Shown here one piece after another: positions 50,748 to 62,720 of a stretch of DNA of 64,000 nucleotides. The DNA comes from Diadema setosum. Its lineage: Eukaryota; Echinodermata; Echinoidea; Diadematoida; Diadematidae. Below the pieces are notes generated by a model. That model ran no database searches and was not told the DNA's origin. It was given only the letters and a program-made list of their open reading frames with translations. The stretch is from the NCBI GenBank assembly GCA_033980235.1, contig CM067069.1, positions 13,032,828 to 13,096,827 of the forward strand, given 5' to 3'. The position numbers and the translations under genes were made by a program. Each line of letters begins with the position of its first letter. Position 1 is the first letter of the stretch.

Positions 50748-50775
50748 ACCATATGTATATATATATATACGACCC
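50680..50775. repeat. CA/TA compound microsatellite
   Basis: About 23 CA dinucleotides followed by TA-rich repeats. Confidence 0.9.
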
Positions 50776-52934
50776 ACATGATTGTGAACATGAGCGACAT
50801 TTATATCGTACGATTTTCAATGATAAGTGTACACTGATATCAATTCCACTCTTCAATTTATTCATGCCTTTGCTTATGAGGTGACAGAGGATAGAATTCA
50901 TGAACATGCGACTAGATGTCTACGATTGTAAATCTAACCATGCCCGCAAGGCCAAACGCTTGCAATTAAATCGATGTAAGTTTTAAAGTGTTCATTTTGT
51001 CTTTTCACAAATTTGTGCAGAGGTTTTTTTTTTTTTTTTTTTTTGTACGCTTGATGAATTACGCCAGAAGAAACTTGTGTTTCGACGATGATAATTACAT
51101 TTCGTGGTTTGTCCCTATCAAATTTTCATCAGCGTCTTTAGAATCGCAATTTATTCACTGTAAGTTGAGCGGACAACATCAGTCTTAAGTACCCAGGGTG
51201 CTGCTCTGTCTCATGCTTTTGTTTTCTTTTTGTGGGTGTTTTATTTTTTTCTTGGCTTAAGAAAAATATCACTAAAAACCAAAGTAGCATACTGAACATG
51301 CCTCGCTGTTATACTAGTATTCAATTTATATAACAAATGGCAATGTAGTTAACTATGGCAATAATCATTTTCTTGCATCTTTAACGAATCGCAACTGTTC
51401 GTGTTTTTGAAAACCGATACATTCTCTCCGACACCAACTAAATTTAAATCCTCGGAAGAAGTTCCCAAGGTGCCTGGGATGACGATGAGACCAATCTTCT
51501 CGCGTTCTTGCTGTTTATCGATGAAACTTGAAATTCCCATTTGCCATCATTTGTCATCAAAATAAAGCATTTACCTGGTCCTGATAAATACTTTTATAAC
51601 CGTGTGTGTAAGAGCGTGTAGATGTCTGCTGCATGGCTCTATTTCAGGGGAATTCAATTACATATATAATTATTTTCCCCCCATGCTCATAGACAATTCT
51701 TTTATACATGATATATCGACCCCTCGTCAATCTTGATATTGAATATCACATATCACAACTTCTATATGTGACAAAATAAACAACAATTTCCAAAAACGCA
51801 GGATTCAACTCCGGAAAATAGTCTTAAAATTGCACACATCCCTGTTCTGATTTCACATTGCAGAAAACCTTTTGATATTAGTGTCAGTATTGGTAGTGAG
51901 AATGTCAGGTGCGTATTCGGGTTTGCCTCCTACACAATTTCCATTAGGATTTTGGTGAAATTCTCTCAAAAGACGTTTTCATCAAGCGGGGCGCCAGTGT
52001 TTCTATTACATTAGGTCAAATGCTTTTCTGGCTGAAACTGACATACCTTTTAAAGTTTCATGTCACGATTACCATAGAAATGAAGTTTTAATGACATTTT
52101 CTCCACAGGGATGTTCTTCTCAATGAGAAACGAATAGTGGCAGTGATGCCAATTTTGACATCTGCTTTAAAAGCCTATTCAAACTGCTCGCTAACTGTGA
52201 AAAATGCAAAGTCGAACATCGAAGGGAGATTTAGCGTCGCTTTTTTGCAGAGATCAGAACTCTCGTGTTTTCATTTAAGAGTATATCATGGCACTAAAAG
52301 GATGTGTCCACCTTTTTCCCGGGAATAGGTATGGGGGTGCGAATCGACAATGGTTTATGATTGAAGGCAAGCGAATGGCGTATCTTTTAAATGAGAGTAG
52401 CCTGATATCGACAAGTACTACATGTTTGTCGTATCTAATGTACTGATTGGATCAATCTCTGGAAAACATTGATAATAAGATGAATCTCATGTTTTCTGGT
52501 GCGAACAGTAAAATGAAGCACAACATAGACAATGTGTCCACTGATGTAGACAAGTTTTACTGAAATAGAATACAACACAATATTTTAGATTATACTGCAG
52601 ATATTATATTCTATCTGAGATTCTGACATAATATCAAGAAGGGAACTACTGAAAGGTAGGGAAGCCATGGTTGCTTTTTTATTTTAGTTTTTACTTCTGG
52701 TTGCATTTCCCAAACATATTGAATTGTTTCGCGCTTACACACGAAGCAATTCCGGAAAAAAAAAGTAATTAAAATAAAGTAATACAAGAATTTTGTCTAG
52801 ATTTTGGAACAAAATAACGCAAAAGAAAACAACGCACAAGATTATTTTTTTGACCGACTAAGGGAAAAAATTTACCCACTATAGAAACAACCCATATCCT
52901 TTGTAATGCTGTATTCTTTTCTTATTGAAATAAT

Positions 52935-53682
52935 ACGTGCACATGTCCTTTGTTCATTAACGAGTGCCGGTAAAAAAAAAAAAAGAAAAACCCAACAACA
53001 ACAACAAAACACTCACACACACAAACAAAAAAACTGGAACCTCGTGATGGAGGAGCCATCTATAGCCGGTTCTTTGGCCGATTTAAAAACTTCACAACAC
53101 TGACAAAAGCAGACAGTCTGGTGTGAAATATGTACGTCTATATCATATAGTGAAAGAAATTAGACTTGAGGCGGACGTTGCTCTCAAGAGCAACGTCCGT
53201 CTCAATATGTACACATGTCATTTGTTCATTAACGAGTGCCAGTCGAAAAACAGAAAGACACACACACAAAAAAAAAACCCAAACAAACAAACAACCCAAA
53301 ACAAAAACTGGAACCTCGTGATGGAAGAGCCGCCTATAGCCGGTACTTTGGCCGATTTATAAACTTCACAAACACTGATAAAAGCAGACAGTCTGGAGTG
53401 AAATATGTACGTCTATATCATATAGTGAAAGAAATTAGACTTGAGGCGGACGTTGCTCTCGAGAGCAACGCCCTACGTCCGCCTCAATATGTACACATGT
53501 CCTTTGTTCATTAACGAGTGCCGGTCGAAAAACACAAACACACAAACACACACACACACGCACGCACAAACAAAAGAAACTGGAACCTCGTGATGGAGGA
53601 GCCATCTTAAGCCGGTACTTTGGCCGATTTGAAAACTTCACAAACACTGACAAAAGCAGACAGTCTGGCGTGAAATATGTAC

Positions 53683-53734
<52 letters not shown>

Positions 53735-53860
53735 AACGAAATTAGACTAGAGGCGGACGTTGCTCTCGAGAGCAATGTCCGCCTCAAGTCTAATCTCGTT
53801 CACTATATGCTACCCACAATGAGGCACCGCGTATGTTTGTGAAGGGAACTATCTCTCTCA
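52935..53860. repeat. Three-unit tandem array with central palindromes
   Basis: Three units of about 280-300 bp share CATGTCCTTTGTTCATTAAC, CTGGAACCTCGTGATGGA, CAGACAGTCTGG and a GGCGGACGTTGCTCTC palindrome. The palindromes are near 53168-53203, 53445-53485 and 53751-53786. The last unit has a TA expansion. Related sequence in reverse orientation lies at 50540-50680. Confidence 0.88.
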
Positions 53861-54399
53861 CTAAAGTGTGTGTTTATGTATTATACATGTATATACATAT
53901 ATCGCCCAACTTAGTGAAATAACTCACATCAGAACTTCCTCTGCATCATTTCTCATTATTTCGTTAATCCGATGGAGAGAATCATTGAATAGGGAGGACT
54001 TATTGGTCGAAGGAGAATGCACTCATGGGCCTTGGGGTGAAGTATCAATTTTACACATTTAAACAAATCAAAATCAAATAAATTACCTGTGGAAGCAAAG
54101 GGGATTCAGGGGTTACCGGAGCAGCATACTAATGATTTGCGTTTAAATAATGGAAAAAAAATACAAAAGACGGGTAATCGAAATTGCCAAATGAAATTCA
54201 GTACATGAATTTTTGTTCAGAAAATGATAGGGTGGTAGATCCCCCCCCCCACCCACCCTCATTTCTATCGAACTGTTGACAAATGCATGGTTGAGGGAGA
54301 TTGGGAGAAATATTCGTTTTACTTTTCACAGAGAACAAATGAACACAACGTAAGATATACGGATGCTTTTTACCAAATTACTAAGTATACTTATGATAC

Positions 54400-54525
54400 T
54401 GATGTAGGTTGTTGTATGTATTGCTGTATGCGATTTTATCGGGCACGGACCAGCTGAAGAACAGCCATTGGCTGAAGCAGGTCTTGTGTGAATATAAAAT
54501 AAACTGAATCTGAAACTGAGTATGT
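54400..54525 (+). repeat. Retroposon 3' tail
   Basis: Ends AATAAACTGAATCTGAAACT, the AATAAA-plus-CTGAA tail style common to CR1/L2-like retroposon copies. Similar tails occur at 7420-7450 and 59835-59855. Only the 3' part is present. Confidence 0.45.
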
Positions 54526-54811
54526 TAGTTGTGAGTCGTTTCAACAGAATTTTGTGATGACCACGATGACACAGACAGAAATACAATCTCATCATGCCCT
54601 ATCATTAATTCCTATTAGTTAAAAAGAGAAGACAAACGAGCTATATTACAAAATTATTTTATAGTTTATCATTATTTTTACTATTATCATATCGATGGTT
54701 TATTGATATAGAGAAACATAAAATCTCATAAACGTTTACTTTACCATTATTGACGAAGGAGAGAGAAAAAACAGTTTTGATCGTTGAATTTTAAATTCAC
54801 TTTCTTGAGAT

Positions 54812-55183
54812 TTAAGGGCATGTGAATTATTTACCATTTGCAGATGAAACACAAACACAGCTCCAGCGCTTCAAAATAGTTCTCAAATGTGAGTTAGGGA
54901 TAGAAATTACCAATGTAAAAATGTTAATCCTTATAATCTATGTTAATTATTGAAAAAATATACAAAATGTGAACAATAGTTATAAAAAGATTTTTTTTCG
55001 AAACTTAACAGTCTACAGTTATGATTTAGTAAGAAAAATAGTGATATCTCCTTGTATTGTAGGTTTTATTGCGAAATATTTATATGGTAGGATGTGTTGT
55101 GATACAGCTGACCTACACATATGCATCAATGCGATAACTCAAAAATTTTAAATCACCGCTCCCAATGGTAAACAATACCTGTA
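54812..55183 (+). mobile_element. MITE-B, copy 3
   Basis: Same order of blocks as the 2458 copy: TTTACCATTTGCAGATGAAA, GTGAACAATAGTTATAA, CTACACATATGCATC, AATCACCGCTCCCAA. The outer ends have diverged. Confidence 0.78.
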
Positions 55184-56852
55184 AACAGAGTGTTGGTATT
55201 GATTATTCTATATCGCTCCTTTTCATAGCTGTTTTTACCTTTATTTTCTTACTCATTAATTATGTGATAATCTCTCAGTGTCAATACAAATGAAGGTAAA
55301 AGCAAGCTAAAAGATCTCTGTCAGTAATGATATTTTGAAATGCAAGTGTACAATATCTTCGAAAAATGACAAGATCCTAACATCGTCGTTGAACAATAAT
55401 TAGATGATGACATACTGACATACATAATATGTTTAGATATTTGAAGATTCTATTCTCTCGTGTGATACATAACATGTCTCAGTCAACTAATAACATTATG
55501 AGTAGACAATAATGACAACTTGAGAAAAAAAACCAAGGGAATTCGAGGTGTATTACATTTTAATGTAATTACAATTTAACAATATTTAATGTAAATAACC
55601 TATCTAAGAGGTCATTATTACTGATAAACGGAACTTCGAGTAGTTCCAGTTTCCGTGACCCGATTTAGTTTACTTTTTTTGTTTTCATGGCCAAGGTTAT
55701 AATGAGAGACGCAAATAACGAAAGTGCGAAAGCTTTCGTATTCTCGAATATTCTGAGATTCTGATAGATTATGAACATGAACTCGTTAGAAATATTAAAT
55801 ACCCCCAAAAAACCCACTATTTATTTTTATTTTCGTTTTCATTTTAGACATATATTTCCCCCCAATGTCAGGATTTTTTACCTTTGTAAGGGTGAAGTGC
55901 ATGGTAAACGACATGATTTATGTAAATAAAACCAAACAATGTCGATACCGTTTTCGCATTCCAATTGATAAAAAAGATAAAATTGTAGCTTCCTGGCCTT
56001 TGGGACAGCTTTTTGAAATCCATATAAAGGAATTGCTTTCAATTTGTACTCTCTTTCGTTAACCGTCTTAAACTTGACATTATGACAAAGGACGTTGAAC
56101 TCATTCGTAATTTTCATCAGGAAAAGGAAATCACTTAGGCCTACACTTTCTTCATCTTGAGTTTTGTCAGACGAATATCATAGTAGAAATTTTATCAAAA
56201 TCGGATCTAAGATAAGAAATCAAAGGAATTTCAAAGCTCTACATGTTTTTCACACAACAATGTTACAACTAGCCATGCAAGTTTCTTTCTAACGGAGTAT
56301 ACTCCGCGCCCACATTTTGTTTGAACTGCAATGAAATCAAAGAATAGAATTTCCCTGTTATTTTTTTTTTCAACTGGTGTATGATGCATCAATCATATAT
56401 CAAGAAAAGGAAAATAATGAGTGAATATCAGTTAATCTCTGATGACATATCATTCCGACAGGTGTTTTTCTTTATCGCTCTTCTATTTTTCACTTTGTTC
56501 ACAAAGACTGGACAACTGGAAGAAAACTGAAGTCGAGATTCAGCTAGCCAGTGATTTCTCGTGAACTTGGGCGTGGTGCACATTTCGCTTTTAATACCGC
56601 AATATTTAGAGGGGGATATTCAAATAACCAATAATATTTTTAACCATCCAGATGGTTCCTTTTCCAGTGTATGCGACGTTTCTACTATACAGTGCCCTTT
56701 TGGTAAAGGAGAACAAGTGGCATGTCTCTTAAATGAGCTAAGATGTATCTATTCTTTTTTTTTTTTTTTTACATTTCCATCATTGCAAAGTTATGACTTC
56801 TTCACCCATGCAGATTTAGATCTGCATGTTTGTTTGTTTTTTGTTTATTTAT

Positions 56853-56856
56853 CCAT

Positions 56857-56895
<39 letters not shown>

Positions 56896-56921
56896 TTCAT
56901 TCATTCATTCATTCATTCATT
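56853..56921. repeat. TTTA then TTCA tetranucleotide repeats
   Basis: About nine TTTA units followed by seven TTCA units. They make a Phe/Ile/His-rich shadow ORF. Confidence 0.92.
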
Positions 56922-57435
56922 CCTGTTTTATTCTCATTTCCAAACATTTATATATACATGGGTAATACAAACGTCAAAATAGTGGTCTATTCTCGTTATA
57001 TAGACGAATATAGTACTTGGCATCCAATAAAGATTTGCGTATTGCATCCAATCTAAAAACGTAAAAAGTACGATTGTCTTATTTGTTTTTCTGAACTTTT
57101 ACAGTGGGAAAGTTGGTACACCCATGATATGTCATCTTATATTTTAATGAAGCACTGAATAATCTTATCGCAAATCAAATAATGGTTGATAAGTGTTTTT
57201 TTTTTTTTAGTAAACGCATGCATTGACAACTATTGCAATTGAAAATCTCTTCGTTTAAAGACGGTTGACAAGAACAGAACAAGCGTACCAGAAATCAATA
57301 ATCTGTCACCCTTTACCTGTACTTGACGAGGTAAATGAGTTTTTATGTTTACTGTGAAATTACTATAATGAACCTGATGTTGCGAGAACATGTTGTAAAA
57401 GGGAAGATTAACAATTTACCTCAACGTCTGCTTAC

Positions 57436-57583
57436 CTAGGAGTAAGAGTTTGATGGTTTTGGTCGCCTCAAGACGACCAATTGTCAACATCTTCTCAATG
57501 TCCTTGTGTCGTTTCAACGCCTGTCTGGTAGAGACCACTGCACTTCCGCTCGGCGACACACGCATGCTTGCTGACGAGCCCAT
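57436..57583 (-). CDS. Gα exon 1 (N-terminal helix, residues 1-50)
   Basis: Encodes the start methionine through KLLLL plus the first base of Gly50. It starts MGSSAS, which fits the N-myristoylation consensus (Gly2, Ser6), then a polar stretch and a charged N-terminal helix (QALKRHKDIEKML) ending in TIKLLLL, the β1 strand. The helix is the known Gβγ-contact region. The stretch before β1 is about 15 residues longer than in Gi, and the Cys3 palmitoylation site is replaced by serine. The donor is GTAAGC and the intron is phase 1, as in Gi genes. The upstream frame has no other ATG before an acceptor-like TTCTTACAG near 57650, so this ATG is the natural start. Confidence 0.88.
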
Positions 57584-57720
57584 TTCCCGCCAAGAACGCC
57601 CGTACGGAGTGCACCGGTGAGAGATCGTTTGGGCACCGCGGTCGATTCCTGTAAGAAATCCTATCGATTACTGCTTGTCGCCTGCTCACTCCGTCCCGGC
57701 CGCCACTATATACCCGTCTT
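57584..57720 (-). promoter_or_regulatory. Candidate Gα core promoter and 5' UTR
   Basis: The sequence just upstream of the start codon is GC- and CpG-richer than the surrounding AT-rich DNA. On the minus strand TATATAG sits at 57712-57706. A start site about 30 bases downstream would fall near 57680 and give a 5' UTR of roughly 95 bases. TTTCTTACAG near 57660-57651 resembles a splice acceptor, so a further non-coding exon upstream is also possible. No direct evidence of transcription is visible. Confidence 0.4.
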
Positions 57721-59290
57721 TGCGTAGCTCTCGGCGTTATCGAAGTTTATGTCACCGGCTCGAATATTTCTCCTGAGCTAGTTGCTCCAACGGTGCTGTG
57801 CTCCTCTGCAAAATTAACACATGTTAATTGGCACCGGATGATTTTTCAAACAATGGACAAAGCACCCTTTCAGGAAGCGGTTGGGCAGTTGCCTCTGAAG
57901 ACAAGATACGGGATCTGGTATTCTGCAGTCCAAATTACTTTCCGAGGAGACAAATTTCATATGACCATACCTGTTTGCAGCTGGTATACCACCATAACAT
58001 TTCCAACTTGAGGTCAAACAATACAGTTTGATAAAGCGCATTGAAAATCATAAAGTATCCGAATCACATCTGTGATTTGTTGGAAGTCGCTTTTTTCAGA
58101 TCAGCGAGGCTTTTGTGTAAAAAGTCTCACTTGTGTTTCGCTATCTTCTTTCGCTGAGCCAAGTCAAGGTTGTTGCTACATCAAGGTGAGGAAAATGGAT
58201 ATCGGACCATCATTTTGCCTACGAAGCTGACAGATCGTTACGCGCTGTCGACACAATTCATCTTCATCATCGACATGGTGCGACGAGAAATCATGTGTGC
58301 GGTCGCCAACCCTGCGTGCGCATGAGAATGACCATTTCGTCAGCACGTGAGGGTAGCGAACACCAACACGCCACGCCGCTTAAATGTGCTTTCACGCCCA
58401 AGGGCAACGAACACACACATACACACGCACACACACACACGCACACAAACAAACACACAGGCTCAACGTACACACTTACACATGCACCTCCCCACACAAA
58501 GACGCCCACATACAATTCATCCACCCACAAACAGAACTCCTCCCCCCACACACACAGCTCATACAAAAAATACCAACATCATGTTTCGTATCTTCCCTTA
58601 TCATTGCTTATTGTATATATCAACAATTTCTTTTTGATGGGCATTGATTCCAATATCTCACTGATATTAGGGAAACTATTGGATGATGTAAGTAATGTAT
58701 GTACTTTTTTATCGGTACGAGAAATTTTGTGTTTATCTTTATTTTCAGGAGTTATTATTCAGCAAAGTCGAAATATCTAAGAAAACGAAATGAGAACGAA
58801 GTAACCCTTCTGCTCAAGAGGAATGAATGAAACGGAGCCGCCTTGAACGTCTCAAGTGGTGACTAAAAACTCATAATCTTAATCTTCACTGCAGTCACAC
58901 GAACGGTCGTTCAACTTTCAATCACGATAATAAAATCGATACTTTTCATCAGCGATAACCACAGAAGAGGACATGCGACAATTGTCCTCCTCTTGGTTAT
59001 GTAAAGTAAGCATTTGAAATTGCATATTTCAGTTATTTCTTGCCGGGGTATCGCCTTTAAACAATCCGATTGAGTTGCTGGATATGAGTAAGTGAAATGA
59101 ATGCTTACGTCACAATGAACTTTAGGAAAACAATCGATAAAGTAAAAAAAAAAAACTGGATGAATATAAAAATGATAATCATCTGGACAAAGAGTACAAT
59201 TCTCAATGCTATTCAAAGCACATCATGGGACTAAAGTTACGCTCGCAAGGGAACTGGGTTGATAATTGGGCAATTAATTTTGAATACATT
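57721..59290. other. Gα upstream flank, no gene recognised
   Basis: GC-moderate sequence with CA repeats at 58412-58460. ORFs around 58291-58780 on both strands are products of the CA repeat. Regulatory elements of the Gα promoter could lie here, but none is identifiable. Confidence 0.45.
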
Positions 59291-59298
59291 TATTTGTT

Positions 59299-59565
<267 letters not shown>

Positions 59566-59595
59566 CCTAAATATATATGAAGAGCTTCATTCCAA

Positions 59596-59636
59596 AAGGC
59601 GCTAAATCCATCATTTTTCAATGGATTTAGCGCCTT
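59596..59636. repeat. Perfect-stem hairpin
   Basis: AAGGCGCTAAATCCAT and ATGGATTTAGCGCCTT form a 16-bp perfect stem around a nine-base loop. Confidence 0.85.
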
Positions 59637-60199
59637 ATGGAAGGAAGATTATATACACCAAAGCATAGATATAAAGAAAGTGGGAAAAATTGGGAAAAAA
59701 AGATCAATATACATATATTTGTTATTGTATTCGACGAACTATCCGTAATAACAGATGAATAAAAGTCAAATTGACAACTTGTAACGCATTGAATCATGTC
59801 TTCTTTTTCTTCTTTGATGGAACCAAATGGACTATTAAATTGAATTGAATTATGAACAAATATGCTTAAAACAGATAACTAACAATATAGGTACATAGTG
59901 ACCATAAGCTCAAAATCAAAATTCTGTGCGTGCAAGTGATCGGAATATGGTACGAGCAAGAGGTACATTGCGGGTGTTCCGTCTCATATTTCGCTTTATT
60001 TAGCCAAGTAGTGCGGGGGTAAAAATGACATATAGTGGGAGTATTTGTCTATGGGAGAAAACAACGGGGTACTTCCACAGTTAACCATTGCTTTAGTTTA
60101 TTTGTGTAGGAGTAGAAAACGAAAAAAAAAAAGGCATGTAATGTTATACATACACTTACAATTATTGTTATCAATTCATAAAGAGTATTAACATCAATT

Positions 60200-60390
60200 A
60201 ACATCCAGTCCCTTACGTCCCTGGACAAGATGTTTTACCCACAACGTCCCTCTCGACCCAGGTGTATAAATGGGTACCTGGCAATGCTAGGGTATTAATA
60301 ATGACAAGGCCCTCTGGTAGAGCAGTGGCAAAACTGAAGAGGCTACCCTGGATAAAGAAGACCTTATCGTTATTATTATTATTATTGTTA

Positions 60391-60466
<76 letters not shown>

Positions 60467-60470
60467 AAAG
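60200..60470 (+). repeat. SINE-like retroposon with TTA tail
   Basis: A block of about 170 bp carrying CCCAGGTGTATAAATGGGTA and GGTAGAGCAGTGGCAAAACT, ending in an uninterrupted TTA/TTG repeat of about 100 bases. The order matches a short retroposon with a simple-repeat tail. From memory, similar text is common in echinoderm genomic DNA; I cannot check this. Confidence 0.55.
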
Positions 60471-61670
60471 ATTACTGAATATTTTGCAGAACACCTCTTC
60501 GAGCACAAAGCGTGAAGAGGTTTTCTTTGGAAACGTTACTAAATGTATGTGATTACCTATTTTTTTTTCTCTGAAAAAAAAGTAGATAGGTCGGATACTA
60601 TATCTGTCACAATGAGGCCTGATAGAGTATAAAGGCGTTGTTATAATTTTTATTTATCAATTATTGTTGCTGACTTAGCATGCTTAGTATTGACACGAGT
60701 TGATCAGTCTATCAACGGATGAAATCCAGAAGAAACAACTGTCGTGACTGTGTTTACAAATATTATTCTAATATCGATGGACTTTCATGGGATCTTTCAT
60801 GATCACATGACCACAAAATAGAAAGAGTAATATATTTATATAATAAAGCACATAATATTATGTACATCCATACCAGTACGACATGGTGATTCTATGTCTA
60901 AACCTCGTGGAAGAAGGAAAACAATGTTTATGCATGTGTTTCGCCATGCACGCTTTAGTTGTAAGCTACAGTTGGTTGACGGGAATCCCTCTCACCACAA
61001 ACATCTGCGCTAAGAAGGAAAATATATGTAAAAACACTACACAGGTATTTTGATACGCTAGTTAATCGGTCGTCACATTGGCAAACGTGTAACATCTGCC
61101 TCTGACGCTATAGGTCTGTTCGGTACGATGGTGACGCCATTCCACTCCCCCCCCCCTTCCCAATTGTCAAGAAGCAAACAAACAAACAGAAATATAACCA
61201 AACAGATGAATGAAGGATAAAGAATACAAGACTGGCGGAACGTGAATTCAATTCCTACGCCTGCGCAAAGGGCATGGCCATAACTCGGAAAGTCGATTAA
61301 AGACGTCTGACATTGCAGCATAATGAGGTGCGGTTGCTTTGCAAAATAGTCACGCGAACAGACGCATGAAAGTTGCCACATATGTCACTTTATTGATAAA
61401 CATGCTGGTAATGTGCACCTGTCGTGAGGTTCGTTAATACATCTCATTCGTTTAAAGGCCTGCGGAGATGGATCGCTACCCTTTCTTCTCAGAGATTACT
61501 ATGAGCATCACCGCAAAAGGAACATTTTGTATCTTCTTCGTATTCTAAAAAACGAGTGAGGGGAAAAGAGGTGATTTGGGGATACCGGCACGACCAGTGT
61601 TCACTGTGTGGATGTCAGTTTATAGCTATAAAATGTACCTATACACGTCTTTGTCTCTTGATCTCTCTGA
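60471..61670. other. No gene recognised
   Basis: AT-rich flank with a C tract near 61147. The minus-strand ORF at 61073-61381 has a hydrophobic stretch but no recognisable domain. Confidence 0.45.
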
Positions 61671-61915
<245 letters not shown>

Positions 61916-62099
61916 TACTCTAAAAAATAAATTGTAAGTCAACTTTTTTAAGTACAGTCAATCCTCCAACCTCTGGTGAGATTTTACCATTTCAGAATGG
62001 TAAATCCAACATCTTGTGTTAAATTGAACATTTAACAAATGTTTGGAGGAGTGGCAACATTTAAAATGTTGATTTACCATTTCAGTTTTTAGAGTGTAT
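61916..62099. mobile_element. MITE with TACTCTAAAAA ends
   Basis: The terminal inverted repeats TATACTCTAAAAA and TTTTTAGAGTGTA enclose about 160 bp with internal inverted TTTACCATTTCAG blocks. It sits directly after a long TA/GT microsatellite. Confidence 0.7.
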
Positions 62100-62399
62100 A
62101 TGATTCATACACATAAACGTCGCATTTACTTACAAACAGGATCTCTTGATCCAACTCACTTTATATAAATCATGACTCCATTTTATTTGTCACGATTAAA
62201 TTGGGTAGCATTTCACTTGCCTTTATCTACGTGTGTATGTGTATGTGTGTGGTTGAGCAAGAAGCTTGTTTTTGAAGCTCCTTGGGTTGAGACTGGCCTT
62301 GTAAGATCGCATTCAATAAACGAAAACGTTCTCTGCCTTTCCCAAACAATGCATCTACTCAATATAACCTGAGAGGAGACAATTTTGTACGACTCCTGT

Positions 62400-62720
62400 G
62401 ATTCCTTTGATGATATGCATTTCCAAGAAGGTGAGAGAAAAAAGGAAGAAGCAAAAAGCCAACCGAGCCCCCAGGGGGCGTTCCGATCGACTTTGCGCCC
62501 TTCGCCCTCTACGCGATGGCCTCAAAAAGATGCATGGTAAACTCCAGGAGTGAATCAGTGGATGTGACTCGCACTCCAGTCGTGCCAAAACGGGGCTAAC
62601 CCCCCGACACCACAGAAACGATGTCGCACAGTCACGTGCATTAGAGGAAGCTAGGGGATTGTGGGTGGGAGAGCGTCGCGAAAGGGAAGAGAGTTCGTGG
62701 GAGGAGTATTGATCGAAAAA
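62400..62720. other. GC-rich segment of unknown role
   Basis: CpG-rich compared with its surroundings, with CCCCCAGGGGGCG and CACGTG sites. It could be a promoter or first exon of a neighbouring transcript, or a distal Gα promoter. The 126-codon minus-strand ORF across it is not recognised. Confidence 0.3.

Larger units (their letters stand above)
30665..57435 (-). other. Gα intron 1 (26.8 kb)
   Basis: The largest intron, between the N-terminal-helix exon and the P-loop exon. It holds foldback elements (33895, 36551, 38780, 40510, 41357, 49470), a third MITE-B copy (54812), a TTTCA array, poly-G and poly-C tracts, and the palindrome array at 52935-53860. I read the ORFs at 37880-38338, 39286-39525, 42261-42449, 47295-47597 and 56561-56965 and see no recognisable domain. 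The stretches 31000-32500, 42050-44750, 45000-49400, 50900-52900 and 55200-56800 hold nothing I recognise. Confidence 0.85.
9958..57583 (-). other. Gα subunit gene (Gi/o-type), eight coding exons
   Basis: Heterotrimeric G-protein alpha subunit: a membrane-associated GTPase that couples seven-helix receptors to effectors with Gβγ. The coding exons on the minus strand are 57583-57436, 30664-30622, 23123-22982, 19095-18932, 17077-16949, 13883-13754, 11607-11454 and 10145-9958. Together they give 1098 bases, or 365 residues plus stop (Gi is about 354). Every junction has GT and AG and keeps frame. The lengths 43, 142, 129, 130 and 154 bp match known Gi/Go/transducin exons, which is strong evidence for the class. 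Landmarks: P-loop GAGESGKST at residues 50-58, switch I arginine 190 in RLKTTG, DVGGQ with Gln216, NKMD at 281-284, TIAT at 335-338, and Cys362 four from the end. Oddities: no Cys3, an altered TCAT motif and an unusual CGML end. Exact paralogue unknown; could be Gi, Go or a lineage-specific relative. Confidence 0.93.

Noticed and set aside
58295..58780. 161-codon plus-strand ORF rich in His and Thr
   Set aside because: It is driven by CA repeats.
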